In this document: one piece after another, positions 25,371-34,625 of the stretch
How positions within the stretch are numbered: position 1 is the first letter of the stretch
How the letters are laid out: each line of letters opens with the position of its first letter
Source: Bacteroidales bacterium
GTDB taxonomy: Bacteria > Bacteroidota > Bacteroidia > Bacteroidales > GCA-2748055
Direction: 5' to 3'
NCBI GenBank assembly: GCA_021740585.1
Contig: JAIOZM010000011.1
Location: forward strand, 1 to 64,000
DNA: 64,000 nucleotides
The notes under the pieces: model-generated
The model's database searches: none
The model's input: only the letters and a program-made list of their open reading frames with translations
Told to the model about the DNA's origin: nothing
Position numbers and translations under genes: made by a program

Positions 25371-26708
25371 ATGAATGTTGATCTTTTAATGAATGAGCTA
25401 ATCAAAAAATCTGCTGGTGAAACAGAATACCATCAGGCTGTAAAAGAAGTGCTGGAATCAATTGAAGAAATTTATAATGATAACCCACAATTCGAGTCAG
25501 CAAAAATTATCGAAAGATTAGTCGAGCCCGACAGGGTATTGATGTTTAAAGTTCCCTGGGAAGATGATCAGGGAAAGATTCATGTGAACAGGGGATACAG
25601 AATCCAGTTTAATAATGCCATCGGTCCCTATAAAGGCGGACTGCGATTTCACCCAAGCGTAAACTTAAGTATTCTGAAATTTCTTGGTTTTGAACAAATA
25701 TTTAAGAATAGTCTTACTTCCCTTCCTATGGGAGGAGCTAAAGGTGGATCAGACTTTAATCCAAAAGGTAAGTCAGATCGTGAAGTAATGCGTTTCTGTC
25801 AGGCCTTTATGATGGAATTATGGCACATAATCGGCCCGGATACTGATGTTCCTGCAGGAGATATCGGTGTGGGTGGAAGAGAGATCGGATACCTATACGG
25901 AGCCTATCGCAAACTTGCCAGAGAAAATACAGGTGTTTTAACGGGTAAAGGGATTAACTGGGGTGGATCATTAATCAGACCTGAAGCTACAGGATTTGGC
26001 GTAGTTTATTTTGCTCAGGAAATGTTGAAGACCATTAATCAGGATCTGAAAGGGAAGAAAGTTGCTATTTCCGGTTTTGGGAATGTTGCCTGGGGTGCGG
26101 CTCAAAAAGTTACTGAACTTGGAGGGAAAGTCATTACTATTTCTGGTCCCGATGGTTATGTTCATGATCCTGAAGGTATAAGCGGAGAAAAAATTGAATA
26201 TATGTTGGAGCTGAGAGCTACCAACGAAGATATAGTAAAGCCTTATGCTTATGAATTCGAAGGAGTGGAATTTGTTCAGGGCAAGCATCCATGGGAAGTT
26301 CCTTGCGATATAGCACTGCCTTGTGCCACACAAAACGAACTCAATAAGGAAGACGCTGAAATGCTGGTTAAGAATGGTTGTCTCTGTGTTACTGAAGGCG
26401 CAAATATGCCTTGTACTCCTGAAGCTATTGAAGTGCTTCAGAAAAACAAAGTATTATTTTCACCAGGTAAGGCTTCAAATGCCGGAGGGGTTGCAACCTC
26501 TGGTTTGGAGATGGCTCAAAATTCAATGAAAATAAACTGGCATAGTGATGAGGTTGACTCAAGACTGCATCATATTATGACTAACATTCATGAAAACTGC
26601 GTGAAATACGGTACTCAACCCGATGGTTATGTCGATTATGTAAAGGGTGCCAATATTGCAGGATTTCTTAAGGTGGCCAATTCAATGCTCGATCAGGGCT
26701 TGTATTAA
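25371..26708 (+). CDS. gdhA: Glutamate dehydrogenase (NADP-type, hexameric class)
   Basis: Reversibly aminates 2-oxoglutarate to glutamate. The 445-residue protein has the substrate-site sequences GYRIQFNNAIGPYKGGLRFHP and LTSLPMGGAKGGSDFNPKGKS with the catalytic lysine. PAGDIGVGGREIGYLYG follows, then a Rossmann site KVAISGFGNVAWGAAQKV, and a conserved C-terminal FSPGKASNAGGVATSGLEM. The length fits the NADP-dependent GdhA class (about 445). It is monocistronic: 175 bases of AT-rich leader precede it and a strong terminator follows. Confidence 0.96.
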   Translation: MNVDLLMNELIKKSAGETEYHQAVKEVLESIEEIYNDNPQFESAKIIERLVEPDRVLMFKVPWEDDQGKIHVNRGYRIQFNNAIGPYKGGLRFHPSVNLSILKFLGFEQIFKNSLTSLPMGGAKGGSDFNPKGKSDREVMRFCQAFMMELWHIIGPDTDVPAGDIGVGGREIGYLYGAYRKLARENTGVLTGKGINWGGSLIRPEATGFGVVYFAQEMLKTINQDLKGKKVAISGFGNVAWGAAQKVTELGGKVITISGPDGYVHDPEGISGEKIEYMLELRATNEDIVKPYAYEFEGVEFVQGKHPWEVPCDIALPCATQNELNKEDAEMLVKNGCLCVTEGANMPCTPEAIEVLQKNKVLFSPGKASNAGGVATSGLEMAQNSMKINWHSDEVDSRLHHIMTNIHENCVKYGTQPDGYVDYVKGANIAGFLKVANSMLDQGLY

Positions 26709-26738
26709 CAATTGAACTTAGGAAAAGCTTACAAATTC

Positions 26739-26775
26739 AACACCGGACCATCCCTCAGATAGTCCGGTGTTCTTT
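26739..26775 (+). terminator. Rho-independent terminator after gdhA
   Basis: A perfect 10-bp stem AACACCGGAC/GTCCGGTGTT with a 13-base loop is followed by CTTTT. It sits 30 bases after the gdhA stop and just before the convergent thrC end. Confidence 0.85.
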
Positions 26776-28073
26776 TATGCCAGTGTCTTTAAATATTCTT
26801 TGAAATCTTTATAATTATTGCTTAGTGGGATGGAAGACTTTTCTCTGCTTAAAAATAATTTGAGTCTTTGGGGAATTTCAGGTTGTCTGTTGATTTCTGG
26901 CGCTACATTTTCTGCGAACTTAGCCGGGTGGGCTGTCTCAAAGAAAATAATTTCATTTTCAGGATTGTTTTTCAAATATTCCTGAGAAGCTTTGAATCCT
27001 ATGGCTCCATGCGGATCTAAAATGTAATTATAATCCTTATAGACCTTTTTAATGCTTGCCCTGATCTCCTCGTCTTTATAAGAGAAAGCACTGATAGAAC
27101 CGGCCATTTTCTCCTGAGATGAATCGAATAAATCGAGCATGCGGGAGAAATTTGACGGATCACCCACATCCATGGCATTTGCTATGGTAGATACCGATGC
27201 CCGGGGTTCATATTTTCCTTTAATCAGGTAGTTGGGAACTATATCATTTATATTGGTAGCTGCAATAAAGTGCTTTGCTGGCAATCCCATTCGTTGAGCA
27301 ATAAGACCGGCTGTTAAATTTCCAAAGTTTCCACTAGGTACACAAAAAACCGTATTCTCATTATTTGCCAGCTGTTTCCACCCATGCCAGTAATAAAAAG
27401 ATTGAGGAAGGAGCCTGGCCAGATTAATAGAATTAGCTGAAGTTAATGAAACAGCACCCTCCATATCCTTGTCGTTGAAGGCCGTTTTTACCAGTCGCTG
27501 ACAGTCGTCAAAATTCCCTTCAACTTCAATGGCTCTGATGTTTTGCCCCAGGGTGGCAAATTGCTTTTCCTGCATTTTGCTAACCTTATTTTTTGGATAT
27601 AATACGTGCACAGTAATACCTTCCACTCCAAGAAAACCATTTGCCACCGCACTTCCGGTATCGCCTGAGGTGGCTACGAGTACATGGATATCGTTTTCGT
27701 TTTCAGCTATAAAATGAGAAAGTATCCGTGCCATAAACCGGGCGCCAACGTCTTTAAAAGCAAGGGTAGGACCATGAAAAAGCTCAAGACTGTGAATATG
27801 GTCGCATACTCTTATAAGGGGTATCTCAAAATTCAGGGCTTCATCAACGATTTCTTTAAGTTTTTGTGATGGAATATCATCCCCAAAAAGCTTCTTGCTT
27901 AGCTCGAAAGAAATTTCCTGAAGGCTGAGTTTTTTTATGGAATGTATGAATGCCTTCTCCATTACAGGAATTACCATGGGCATAAAAAGCCCTCCGTCAT
28001 CGGGTAATCCTTTAAAAATGGCTTCTTTCAGACCTACCGTATTATTTTTGTTTTTTGTGCTGTAATAGTTCAT
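26775..28073 (-). CDS. thrC: Threonine synthase
   Basis: PLP enzyme converting O-phosphohomoserine to threonine. The 432-residue protein begins with the family hallmark MNYYSTKNKNNTVGLKEAIFKGLPDDGGLFMP. The PLP lysine lies in HGPTLAFKDVGARFM near residue 105. LVATSGDTGSAVANGFLG (about 135) and VPSGNFGNLTAGLIAQ (about 242) bind the cofactor phosphate. It is the last gene of thrA-HAD-thrB-thrC and is separated from thrB by about 250 bases full of small palindromes. Confidence 0.96.
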   Translation of the reverse strand: MNYYSTKNKNNTVGLKEAIFKGLPDDGGLFMPMVIPVMEKAFIHSIKKLSLQEISFELSKKLFGDDIPSQKLKEIVDEALNFEIPLIRVCDHIHSLELFHGPTLAFKDVGARFMARILSHFIAENENDIHVLVATSGDTGSAVANGFLGVEGITVHVLYPKNKVSKMQEKQFATLGQNIRAIEVEGNFDDCQRLVKTAFNDKDMEGAVSLTSANSINLARLLPQSFYYWHGWKQLANNENTVFCVPSGNFGNLTAGLIAQRMGLPAKHFIAATNINDIVPNYLIKGKYEPRASVSTIANAMDVGDPSNFSRMLDLFDSSQEKMAGSISAFSYKDEEIRASIKKVYKDYNYILDPHGAIGFKASQEYLKNNPENEIIFFETAHPAKFAENVAPEINRQPEIPQRLKLFLSREKSSIPLSNNYKDFKEYLKTLA

Positions 28074-28136
28074 GGTCTTTGTCTTTACTTTCTTTTTGTA
28101 AACTTTGAATCATTTTGCGTCCAATAATCAGGATCT

Positions 28137-28321
28137 CAAATTCAAAATTTCAACACATTTTAATCCGCCTTCACATTCGCTTCGGTGGACGCGAAGGCAG
28201 TGGTTTAATTGGCTGCGCCGAGCTCGTAAACTCGGTTCCCCGATGCTCTGCATCGTAAAAAAGTGTCCAGAGTTCTACTCTGGGGTTTAATACCATATAT
28301 TAAACCCTGTTTTTATCAGGG
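28137..28321. repeat. Cluster of at least five small stem-loops between thrC and thrB
   Basis: Within about 180 bases consecutive inverted repeats occur: TTCGC-N10-GCGAA, CCGAG-N8-CTCGG, CGATG-CTCTG-CATCG, CCAGAG-TTCTA-CTCTGG, GGTTTAAT-N7-ATTAAACC and CCCTG-N7-CAGGG. They are GC-richer than their surroundings. The ORF at 28105-28290 through this stretch has no family signal and is rejected. The stems could be REP-like intergenic palindromes or processing and attenuation structures in the thr mRNA. Confidence 0.65.
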
Positions 28322-28322
28322 A

Positions 28323-29249
28323 TTAATCCAGCACCCGGGTCCCCACTTGCGAAACGCCGGATACGTATGTTACTGATTTTATGTTATTTTCAAGAAATGT
28401 ATCTTCCATTATTTTCGCTGCTTTCGCTGCTGTTTCAGGATTGTCTGACAAGGCAAAAACCGAGGGTCCTGATCCTGAAATATTCATTCCCAAAACTCCA
28501 CAATCACTCAGACGTTTTCTTAATATATCGTAGCCCGGAATAAACTTTGACCGGTGTGGTTCTGCAATTTTATCAATCAATGATCTGCCAATCAGGGCGT
28601 AATTGTTGGTGTTTAGTCCGGCAACAAGAGCCGCGATATTACCCGATTGTGCAATGCTTGCATTAAGTTCAATTTTTTCGGGGATAAGTTTACGACTTTC
28701 CTTTGTATTTATTACCAGATCGGGGTGAACCAGAGTGCAAACAAGATTTTTAGGGTAAGTAAGTTTAATTATGTCTATCGGATTATAGGAACGGATTAAA
28801 ATAAATCCGCCTAGCAATGCAGGTGCAATATTATCGGCATGCAAACTCCCGCTGGCAATAAATTCGCCGGCAAGAGCAGAATCGATAAGGCTTTCAGTCT
28901 CCATTGGCTTCCCAAGAAGTTGATTTACTCCGTAAACGGCTGCTGTACAGCTTGCTGCACTTGATCCTATTCCTGACCCGGGATTAATTTTCTTTTCAAA
29001 AATAAGATCGAAGCCCTCATTAATTTGCAGCGTATCGAGCAGAGACTTTATTGCGACTGATGATACATTCTTGAAAGGATCTAATGGAATAGTTGCATCA
29101 CTTTCATTGAAAATTCGAATGGTATTTTGCTTATTTCGCTTTACTTTCAGAATATCAAGAGGCTGTTCTAAAGCAAAACCCATCAGGTCGAATCCGGGTC
29201 CAACATTCGACACCGTTGCCGGGGCAGCTATTCTTATGGAATCACTCAT
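28323..29249 (-). CDS. thrB: Homoserine kinase (GHMP family)
   Basis: Phosphorylates L-homoserine for threonine synthesis. The 308-residue protein opens with IRIAAPATVSNVGPGFDLMGFAL. The GHMP ATP-binding loop INPGSGIGSSAASCTAAVYG is near residue 89. The C-terminal motif LGMNISGSGPSVFALSD is near 255. The length matches ThrB (about 309). It begins three bases after the stop of the HAD-phosphatase gene upstream in the same operon. Confidence 0.96.
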   Translation of the reverse strand: MSDSIRIAAPATVSNVGPGFDLMGFALEQPLDILKVKRNKQNTIRIFNESDATIPLDPFKNVSSVAIKSLLDTLQINEGFDLIFEKKINPGSGIGSSAASCTAAVYGVNQLLGKPMETESLIDSALAGEFIASGSLHADNIAPALLGGFILIRSYNPIDIIKLTYPKNLVCTLVHPDLVINTKESRKLIPEKIELNASIAQSGNIAALVAGLNTNNYALIGRSLIDKIAEPHRSKFIPGYDILRKRLSDCGVLGMNISGSGPSVFALSDNPETAAKAAKIMEDTFLENNIKSVTYVSGVSQVGTRVLD

Positions 29250-29252
29250 TTC

Positions 29253-29921
29253 CTATATCTTATGGTTGTTAATGCTATTAAATTCCTTTTCACCAAGTTC
29301 ATTCAGACTTTTTAGCTTTAGGTCGGCTATTACGTATTCAGGATAATGATAATGAACTTTATCAGGAATAGCAACCACTTTCATCCTGGCGGCTTTTGCC
29401 GAAATTACACCGTGAATACTGTCTTCAATGGCCATACAGTTCATTGGATTAATACTCAGTCTTTTTGCCGTTCCAATATAAACTGCAGGGTGTGGTTTGG
29501 CATATTCCTCATTCTCTGCAGAATGAATTACATCGAAGTAATGGCCTAAATTAAAACGCTTCACAAAGGCTTCGATAAGAACCAGATTGGAAGAAGAAGC
29601 CAGGGCAATTTTAAGACCCTTCTTTTTGAAAAAATCAAGAATATATGTAACACCGGGCATTAGTTCCAGCCGGGTATTAAAATAATTCAGCATTATTCCA
29701 TCATAGTTTTTTTCTATTTCTGCAAAATCAGGATTCGGCCAGGGTTTATAATTATACCAAAAAGCAATTTGCTCGGCGGTACACAATCCAAAGCTGTCCT
29801 TTTGCATCTCTTTTTTTATCTCAATACCATAATCTTTCATAATGGTGCGTTCTGTTTCCTGCCAGAAAGTTTCAGAATCGATCAAAATCCCATCCATATC
29901 AAATATTACTGCCTCGATCAT
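29253..29921 (-). CDS. HAD-superfamily phosphatase (beta-phosphoglucomutase-like subgroup)
   Basis: A 222-residue haloacid-dehalogenase-fold enzyme. Motif I is AVIFDMDGILIDSETFW (nucleophile and acid Asp at about 8 and 10). Motif II is IALASSSNLVLIEAF near 107. Motif III/IV is YAKPHPAVYIGTAKRL followed by CMAIEDSIHGVISAKAARM near 165-183. A helical cap lies between motifs I and II, as in subclass IA sugar-phosphate phosphatases. It sits between thrA and thrB with gaps of nine and three bases, so it is part of the threonine operon. A direct role in that pathway is not established. Confidence 0.88.
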   Translation of the reverse strand: MIEAVIFDMDGILIDSETFWQETERTIMKDYGIEIKKEMQKDSFGLCTAEQIAFWYNYKPWPNPDFAEIEKNYDGIMLNYFNTRLELMPGVTYILDFFKKKGLKIALASSSNLVLIEAFVKRFNLGHYFDVIHSAENEEYAKPHPAVYIGTAKRLSINPMNCMAIEDSIHGVISAKAARMKVVAIPDKVHYHYPEYVIADLKLKSLNELGEKEFNSINNHKI

Positions 29922-29930
29922 AATTGTTTT

Positions 29931-32357
29931 TTAAACTTTAGCGATTCTGATTATATCTGCAAAAATTCCAGCTGCAGTTACTTCCGCACCAGCTCCGTAT
30001 CCCTGTATCATCATAGGATCGTCTTTATATCTTTCTGTGGTTATTAGTATAATGTTGTTACTGGCCTCCAGGCGATGAGCAGCATGATTATCACTCAACT
30101 CAACCAATTCAACGGAGCCTTTTCCTTCTTTCAGACTGGCCACAAACCGCCATTTCTTATTCTCCTTAACCAGAGCTTTTCTTTTTTCTTCAAACTGTGG
30201 ATTAAGTTTTTCAATTTCAGACCAGAAAGTATCAAGATTACCCATAAAACACGATTTTGGAAGAAAAGGCATTAAATTGACATCCTTCTCTTCCATTTTA
30301 TAACCGGAGACCCGGCTAAGAATTAAAAGTTTACGCATCACATCTTTGCCGCTCAAGTCTATCCTGGGATCGGGTTCTGAAAAACCCTTTTCCATAGCTA
30401 GTTTTACGGCATCGCTCAGACTAATTTTTTCAGACAAGGTATTGAAAATGAAATTCAATGTACCGGAAAGCACAGCCTCCAATCCAATAATTTTATCCCC
30501 GCTTTTTATAAGATCGTTAAGGGTGCTAATGATGGGAAGACCTGCTCCCACATTGGTTTCAAATAAAAACCTTACACCCTTTTCTCTTGCTTTTGCCACC
30601 AGACTTTCATACTGTGAATAATCGGAAGAACATGCTATTTTATTTGCGGTAACTATAGATGCGTACTGATTAAAGATATGTATATATTGTGCTGCAATTT
30701 CCTCGCTGGCAGTGCAATCAACAAATACTGAGTTTCTGAGATTTAGCTCCTTAATTCGTTTGATGAATGTATTAATGTCGGCTTTTTCGCCCCGGTCTAA
30801 TTCAGTAAGGCAATTTTTTAAATCGACACCATCCTCAGTAATTAACATTTTCCTTGAATTACTCAGACCAACCAATTTAATATTCAGGCTGAGGTTCTCC
30901 AACAGATTCTTTTTTTGGGCTTCCATTTGGTTTAGAAGTTTTTGTCCCACATTTCCGGTCCCTACAAAAAATAAGTGTAATTCCTTAATATGACTGAGGA
31001 AGAAACCTTCATGGATAGAATTCAGTGCTTTTTTAAGTTCTGAAAACCGTATCACAACCGAGATGTTAAGCTCTGAAGAACCCTGAGCCGTAGCCACCAC
31101 AGAAATACCATTTTTTCCCAGAGAGGAAAACAGATTGGCAGAAATCCCTGGGGTATTTTTCATCTTTTCACCTACAATGGCGATAATGGACAGCCCCATT
31201 TCGATTTTCAGATCAATGATTTTCTTAATTTCAATTTCCATCTGGAATTCGTTAAAGATGGCTTTTTCAGCTTTTGCTGTATCTGCCGGACTCACCGCAA
31301 AACTTATGGAGAACTCGGATGAAGCCTGTGTAATAAGAATGATATTGATGTTTTCTTTAGCCAGAGCTGTAAATAACCTCATTGAAGTGCCTGTGGTACC
31401 GGGAAGACCGCTTCCCTGAAGGCTGATAAGATCGACCTGGTCTATCGATGAAATTCCCTTAATCAGGCTGCCGTTATTGTTTCCGCCTTTTTGGCTGATA
31501 AGCGTACCTTTGGCTCCCGGATTAAAAGTGTTTTTTATTTTAATGGGAATATTGTTAATGTATGCCGGATGAAGCGTAGGGGTATAGAGAACCTTTGCTC
31601 CAAAATGAGATAATTCCAATGCTTCAGAATAGCTGAGTTCGTCAATAACATAAGCTTTACTCACTTTTCTCGGATCGGCGGTCATAAATCCGTCAACATC
31701 AGTCCAAATTTCCAGAATTTCGGCCTTAACTGCGGCGGCAACGATGGCCGCAGTATAATCAGAGCCTCCTCTTCCAAGGGTGGTGATCTGTCCTTTTTTG
31801 TTTGAAGCTATAAATCCCGGTAAAACGGCTATTCCTGAGAAATTCTTAAATGATTCAGTGATGTTTTTATTCGTAGTTTCAAAATCTACCTGAGCATTTC
31901 CGTGTTTGCTGTTTGTTGAAATGCAATTACGCATATCAATGCATTGGGCATTTTCAAAGGCATTAGCAATGATAAAGGAAGAAAGTCGTTCTCCAAAACT
32001 AAGTAAATGGTCTTTCGTCTTAAGACTAAGGTCTCCCACCAGAAAGACTCCGTACAACAAATCGTTCATTTCATTAATGAGCCGGTTGGTGTGCTGACGT
32101 ACTGCATCTAATTTATCTTTCGATACCAAACGTTCAACAGCAGTAAGATGTCTTTGCCGGATGTTTTCTGCTTCACTTTTATAACTTTCTATTCCTTGAA
32201 CAGCATCTTCACTTATCTTAAGGATTTGGTCTGTAATCCCCTGAAAGGCAGAAACAATAACAATAGTATCAGCTTGTTGTTTGTTTACAATATCAATAAC
32301 CTTCATTATCGATTCGGGAGAACCGACCGAGCTGCCACCAAATTTTAGAACTTTCAT
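29931..32357 (-). CDS. thrA: Bifunctional aspartokinase / homoserine dehydrogenase
   Basis: Catalyses the first and third steps from aspartate to homoserine. The 808-residue fusion starts with the aspartokinase motif MKVLKFGGSSVGSPESI and contains TTLGRGGSDYTAAIVAAA near 193. Tandem ACT regulatory domains span about 300-455 (SLQGSGLPGTTGTSMRLFTAL). The homoserine dehydrogenase begins near 460 with LHLFFVGTGNVGQKLLNQM and continues with TNVGAGLPIISTLNDLI and GFSEPDPRIDLSGKDVMRKL. The length matches the ThrA/MetL class. It is first in the thr operon; ACT domains imply feedback control by threonine (family knowledge). Confidence 0.97.
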   Translation of the reverse strand: MKVLKFGGSSVGSPESIMKVIDIVNKQQADTIVIVSAFQGITDQILKISEDAVQGIESYKSEAENIRQRHLTAVERLVSKDKLDAVRQHTNRLINEMNDLLYGVFLVGDLSLKTKDHLLSFGERLSSFIIANAFENAQCIDMRNCISTNSKHGNAQVDFETTNKNITESFKNFSGIAVLPGFIASNKKGQITTLGRGGSDYTAAIVAAAVKAEILEIWTDVDGFMTADPRKVSKAYVIDELSYSEALELSHFGAKVLYTPTLHPAYINNIPIKIKNTFNPGAKGTLISQKGGNNNGSLIKGISSIDQVDLISLQGSGLPGTTGTSMRLFTALAKENINIILITQASSEFSISFAVSPADTAKAEKAIFNEFQMEIEIKKIIDLKIEMGLSIIAIVGEKMKNTPGISANLFSSLGKNGISVVATAQGSSELNISVVIRFSELKKALNSIHEGFFLSHIKELHLFFVGTGNVGQKLLNQMEAQKKNLLENLSLNIKLVGLSNSRKMLITEDGVDLKNCLTELDRGEKADINTFIKRIKELNLRNSVFVDCTASEEIAAQYIHIFNQYASIVTANKIACSSDYSQYESLVAKAREKGVRFLFETNVGAGLPIISTLNDLIKSGDKIIGLEAVLSGTLNFIFNTLSEKISLSDAVKLAMEKGFSEPDPRIDLSGKDVMRKLLILSRVSGYKMEEKDVNLMPFLPKSCFMGNLDTFWSEIEKLNPQFEEKRKALVKENKKWRFVASLKEGKGSVELVELSDNHAAHRLEASNNIILITTERYKDDPMMIQGYGAGAEVTAAGIFADIIRIAKV

Positions 32358-32413
32358 TTCCTTGTATTTTTCTTAGTTATAATGTTGTTTTTGCACCCTT
32401 TGTGTATTCAAAC

Positions 32414-32435
32414 AAAAAAAGGGGCAAAAAGCCCC
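32414..32435 (-). terminator. Terminator between fabD and thrA
   Basis: On the minus strand GGGGC-TTTTT-GCCCC is followed by TTTTTTTG. It is 24 bases after the fabD stop and about 57 bases before the thrA start, so it ends fabD. No threonine/isoleucine-rich leader peptide was seen, so classical thr attenuation is not supported. Confidence 0.75.
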
Positions 32436-32458
32436 TATACTGTTATATGAGGCAGTTT

Positions 32459-33334
32459 TTATATTCCTGTTGTTGTAGTAGTTCTGTCAATTTTTTTAAT
32501 TAATCCCTGTAATACACTTCCGGGACCCAATTCTGTAAATGAAAGTGCTCCATCTTTTATCATATTCTGAATGGTTTGTGTCCAGCGGACAGGTGATGTA
32601 AGCTGGCTTACCAGATTTTTACGAATTTCTGCAGGATCGGACGAAGGATGTGCATTTACATTTTGATACACAGGACACACCGGATTATTGAATGGAGCAT
32701 CTTCAATGGCTTTTGCAAGTTCCTGTCTTGCCGGTTCCATAAGGGGTGAGTGAAAAGCGCCACCAACCGGAAGCTTAACGCACCTTCTGGCTCCCGCTTC
32801 ATTTAACTTTTCAATAGCCAGATCAATTCCTTTTATAGAGCCAGAAATTACAATCTGACCAGGGCTGTTATAATTTGCAGGTACAACTACCTCATCAATT
32901 TCCCGGCATACTTTCTCAACTATATCATCATCGAGACCTAAAATGGCAGCCATGGTTGAAGCCTCAATCTCACAAGCTTTTTGCATAGCCAGAGCCCTTT
33001 TTGAAACCAGAATTAATCCATCATCAAAACCTAAGGTTCCATTGGCAACCAATGCTGAAAATTCACCCAAAGAATGTCCGGCAACCATTTCGGGTTTGAA
33101 AGTATTGCCAAGACTTTTAGCCAAAATTACTGAATGCAGAAAAATAGCAGGTTGGGTAACTTTGGTCTGACGCAGATCTTCATCAGTTCCGGAAAACATT
33201 AAGTCGGTAATACGGAAGCCCAGAATATCATTTGCATGCTCAAACATAGCTTTTAATTCAGTACTGCTTTCGTACAAATCTTTGCCCATACCAACAAATT
33301 GTGCCCCTTGACCTGGAAAAACAAATGCCTTCAT
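32459..33334 (-). CDS. fabD: Malonyl-CoA:ACP transacylase
   Basis: Transfers malonyl from CoA to acyl carrier protein to feed fatty-acid synthesis. The 291-residue protein opens with MKAFVFPGQGAQFVGMGKDLY. The nucleophile elbow VAGHSLGEFSALVA is near residue 86-98, and the catalytic histidine lies in LPVGGAFHSPLMEPA near 199. The length is normal for FabD (about 300). It appears to be a single-gene unit with its own promoter and terminator. Confidence 0.96.
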   Translation of the reverse strand: MKAFVFPGQGAQFVGMGKDLYESSTELKAMFEHANDILGFRITDLMFSGTDEDLRQTKVTQPAIFLHSVILAKSLGNTFKPEMVAGHSLGEFSALVANGTLGFDDGLILVSKRALAMQKACEIEASTMAAILGLDDDIVEKVCREIDEVVVPANYNSPGQIVISGSIKGIDLAIEKLNEAGARRCVKLPVGGAFHSPLMEPARQELAKAIEDAPFNNPVCPVYQNVNAHPSSDPAEIRKNLVSQLTSPVRWTQTIQNMIKDGALSFTELGPGSVLQGLIKKIDRTTTTTGI

Positions 33335-33351
33335 AATTTTTAATTGATTTA

Positions 33352-33359
33352 CAAAAATA
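33352..33359 (-). promoter_or_regulatory. Bacteroidetes -7 element (TATTTTTG) for fabD
   Basis: The minus strand reads TATTTTTG, matching TAnnTTTG, 17 bases before the fabD ATG. The -33 region has only a weak TCTG. Confidence 0.45.
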
Positions 33360-33445
33360 AGGGAATAAATATTAATAATGCAGAAAATAATTCAAAAAAT
33401 ACATCAACTGTAAGTATTAAGTCGCGTATTCAATAAAAATGTAAT

Positions 33446-34105
33446 CTAATGTAGTTTTGAATTAATCAAATGAATAAACTCTTCCCGGGTATTCGATTTA
33501 TGTAAAAATTCGCCGGTAAAAGCAGAGGTTGTTGTAATGGAGTTTTGTTTTTGCACCCCTCTCATTATCATACATAAGTGCCGGGCTTCAATTACAACAG
33601 CTACTCCAAGAGGATTAAGAGTTTCCTGTATGCAATCCCTGATTTGAACTGTTAAACGTTCCTGAACCTGGAGGCGCCGCGAAAATGCTTCAGCAACTCT
33701 TGCCAGTTTACTAAGTCCGGTGATATATCCATTAGGAATATAGGCTATATGCGCTTTCCCAAAGAATGGGATCATGTGGTGTTCGCAAAGGGAGTAAATC
33801 TCAATATCTTTTACAATTACCATTTGTTGATACTCCTCCTTAAACATCGCAGACCTTAGGATTTCTGCGGGGTCAATGCTGTAACCATTGGTAAGGAATT
33901 GCATAGCTTTGGCAACTCTTTCCGGCGTTTTTAAAAGTCCTTCACGATTTTTGTCCTCTCCGATATGATCCAAAACCTCGCTATAATTTTTTGCAAGTCT
34001 TTGGGTTGATTCATTATCGAAACGCTCTATTTTTTCATAGCCATTATTTTCGTCGTTTCTTGGTTCTTTTGTTTCAAAATTCATCCTGTTGTATTTATTA
34101 TCCAA
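33446..34105 (-). CDS. folE: GTP cyclohydrolase I
   Basis: Converts GTP to 7,8-dihydroneopterin triphosphate, the entry to folate, biopterin and 7-deazaguanine pathways. The 219-residue protein has the signatures [25 protein letters not shown] (zinc Cys and His), [23 protein letters not shown], and the second zinc Cys in [20 protein letters not shown]. An N-terminal extension of about 35 polar residues precedes the domain. It overlaps the 3' end of the upstream pterin-synthase gene by eight bases, so the two are coupled. Confidence 0.96.
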   Translation of the reverse strand: MDNKYNRMNFETKEPRNDENNGYEKIERFDNESTQRLAKNYSEVLDHIGEDKNREGLLKTPERVAKAMQFLTNGYSIDPAEILRSAMFKEEYQQMVIVKDIEIYSLCEHHMIPFFGKAHIAYIPNGYITGLSKLARVAEAFSRRLQVQERLTVQIRDCIQETLNPLGVAVVIEARHLCMIMRGVQKQNSITTTSAFTGEFLHKSNTREEFIHLINSKLH

Positions 34106-34508
34106 AATATTCTACAAAATTATTTTCTGTCTCTTGTATTTTTACAGAGTGCAGCTCTACTCCAAGAGCTTCAATGTGGGGCAAAAGTTCATTCCATATT
34201 CCGATGGCAAGGTTTTCAGTCGAAACCATTTTACCTTTCAAAAATTCAACCTCCAGATTCAGATTTTTATGATCGACTTTTGAGATTATATTTTTCTTAA
34301 TAATTTCAGATAATTCTTTCAAATCACAAAGATATCCCAAAACCGGATCAACTTCCCCTTTCACCGTAACCCACATATCATAATTATGCCCATGCCACAG
34401 TGGATTTGAACACAGTCCATAAACGGCTTCATTTTTCTGATCTTCCCAATCCTCGTTATAAAGTCTGTGCGCAGCACTAAATCTTTCGCGACGTGTTATA
34501 TAGATCAT
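34098..34508 (-). CDS. 6-pyruvoyl / 6-carboxy tetrahydropterin synthase family protein
   Basis: A 136-residue member of the QueD/PTPS family, which acts on dihydroneopterin triphosphate, the product of FolE. Zinc histidines are in FSAAHRLYN and HGHNYDMWV, and [13 protein letters not shown] and [12 protein letters not shown] complete the active site. The catalytic Cys motif is C-x5-HGH ([12 protein letters not shown]), the spacing of eukaryotic-type PTPS, not the C-x3-HGH of QueD. This points to 6-pyruvoyl-tetrahydropterin formation, though queuosine synthesis cannot be excluded. It is first in a two-gene operon with folE. Confidence 0.9.
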   Translation of the reverse strand: MIYITRRERFSAAHRLYNEDWEDQKNEAVYGLCSNPLWHGHNYDMWVTVKGEVDPVLGYLCDLKELSEIIKKNIISKVDHKNLNLEVEFLKGKMVSTENLAIGIWNELLPHIEALGVELHSVKIQETENNFVEYFG

Positions 34509-34625
34509 AATTATTAACTTTCACTTTTAAATAAAAATCATACAAAGAAAAGCTTTTATATAGTAATTTTGACCGATATTAGTAAAAAAAACAAGATTTT
34601 AACGTATTAAGACCCGAATAAATTA

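Noticed and set aside
28105-28290. ORF of 61 residues between thrC and thrB
   Set aside because: It runs through the hairpin cluster and has no plausible protein features.
32358-32458. Threonine attenuator with leader peptide ahead of thrA
   Set aside because: There is a terminator hairpin but no short ORF rich in Thr or Ile codons; it fits simple termination of fabD.
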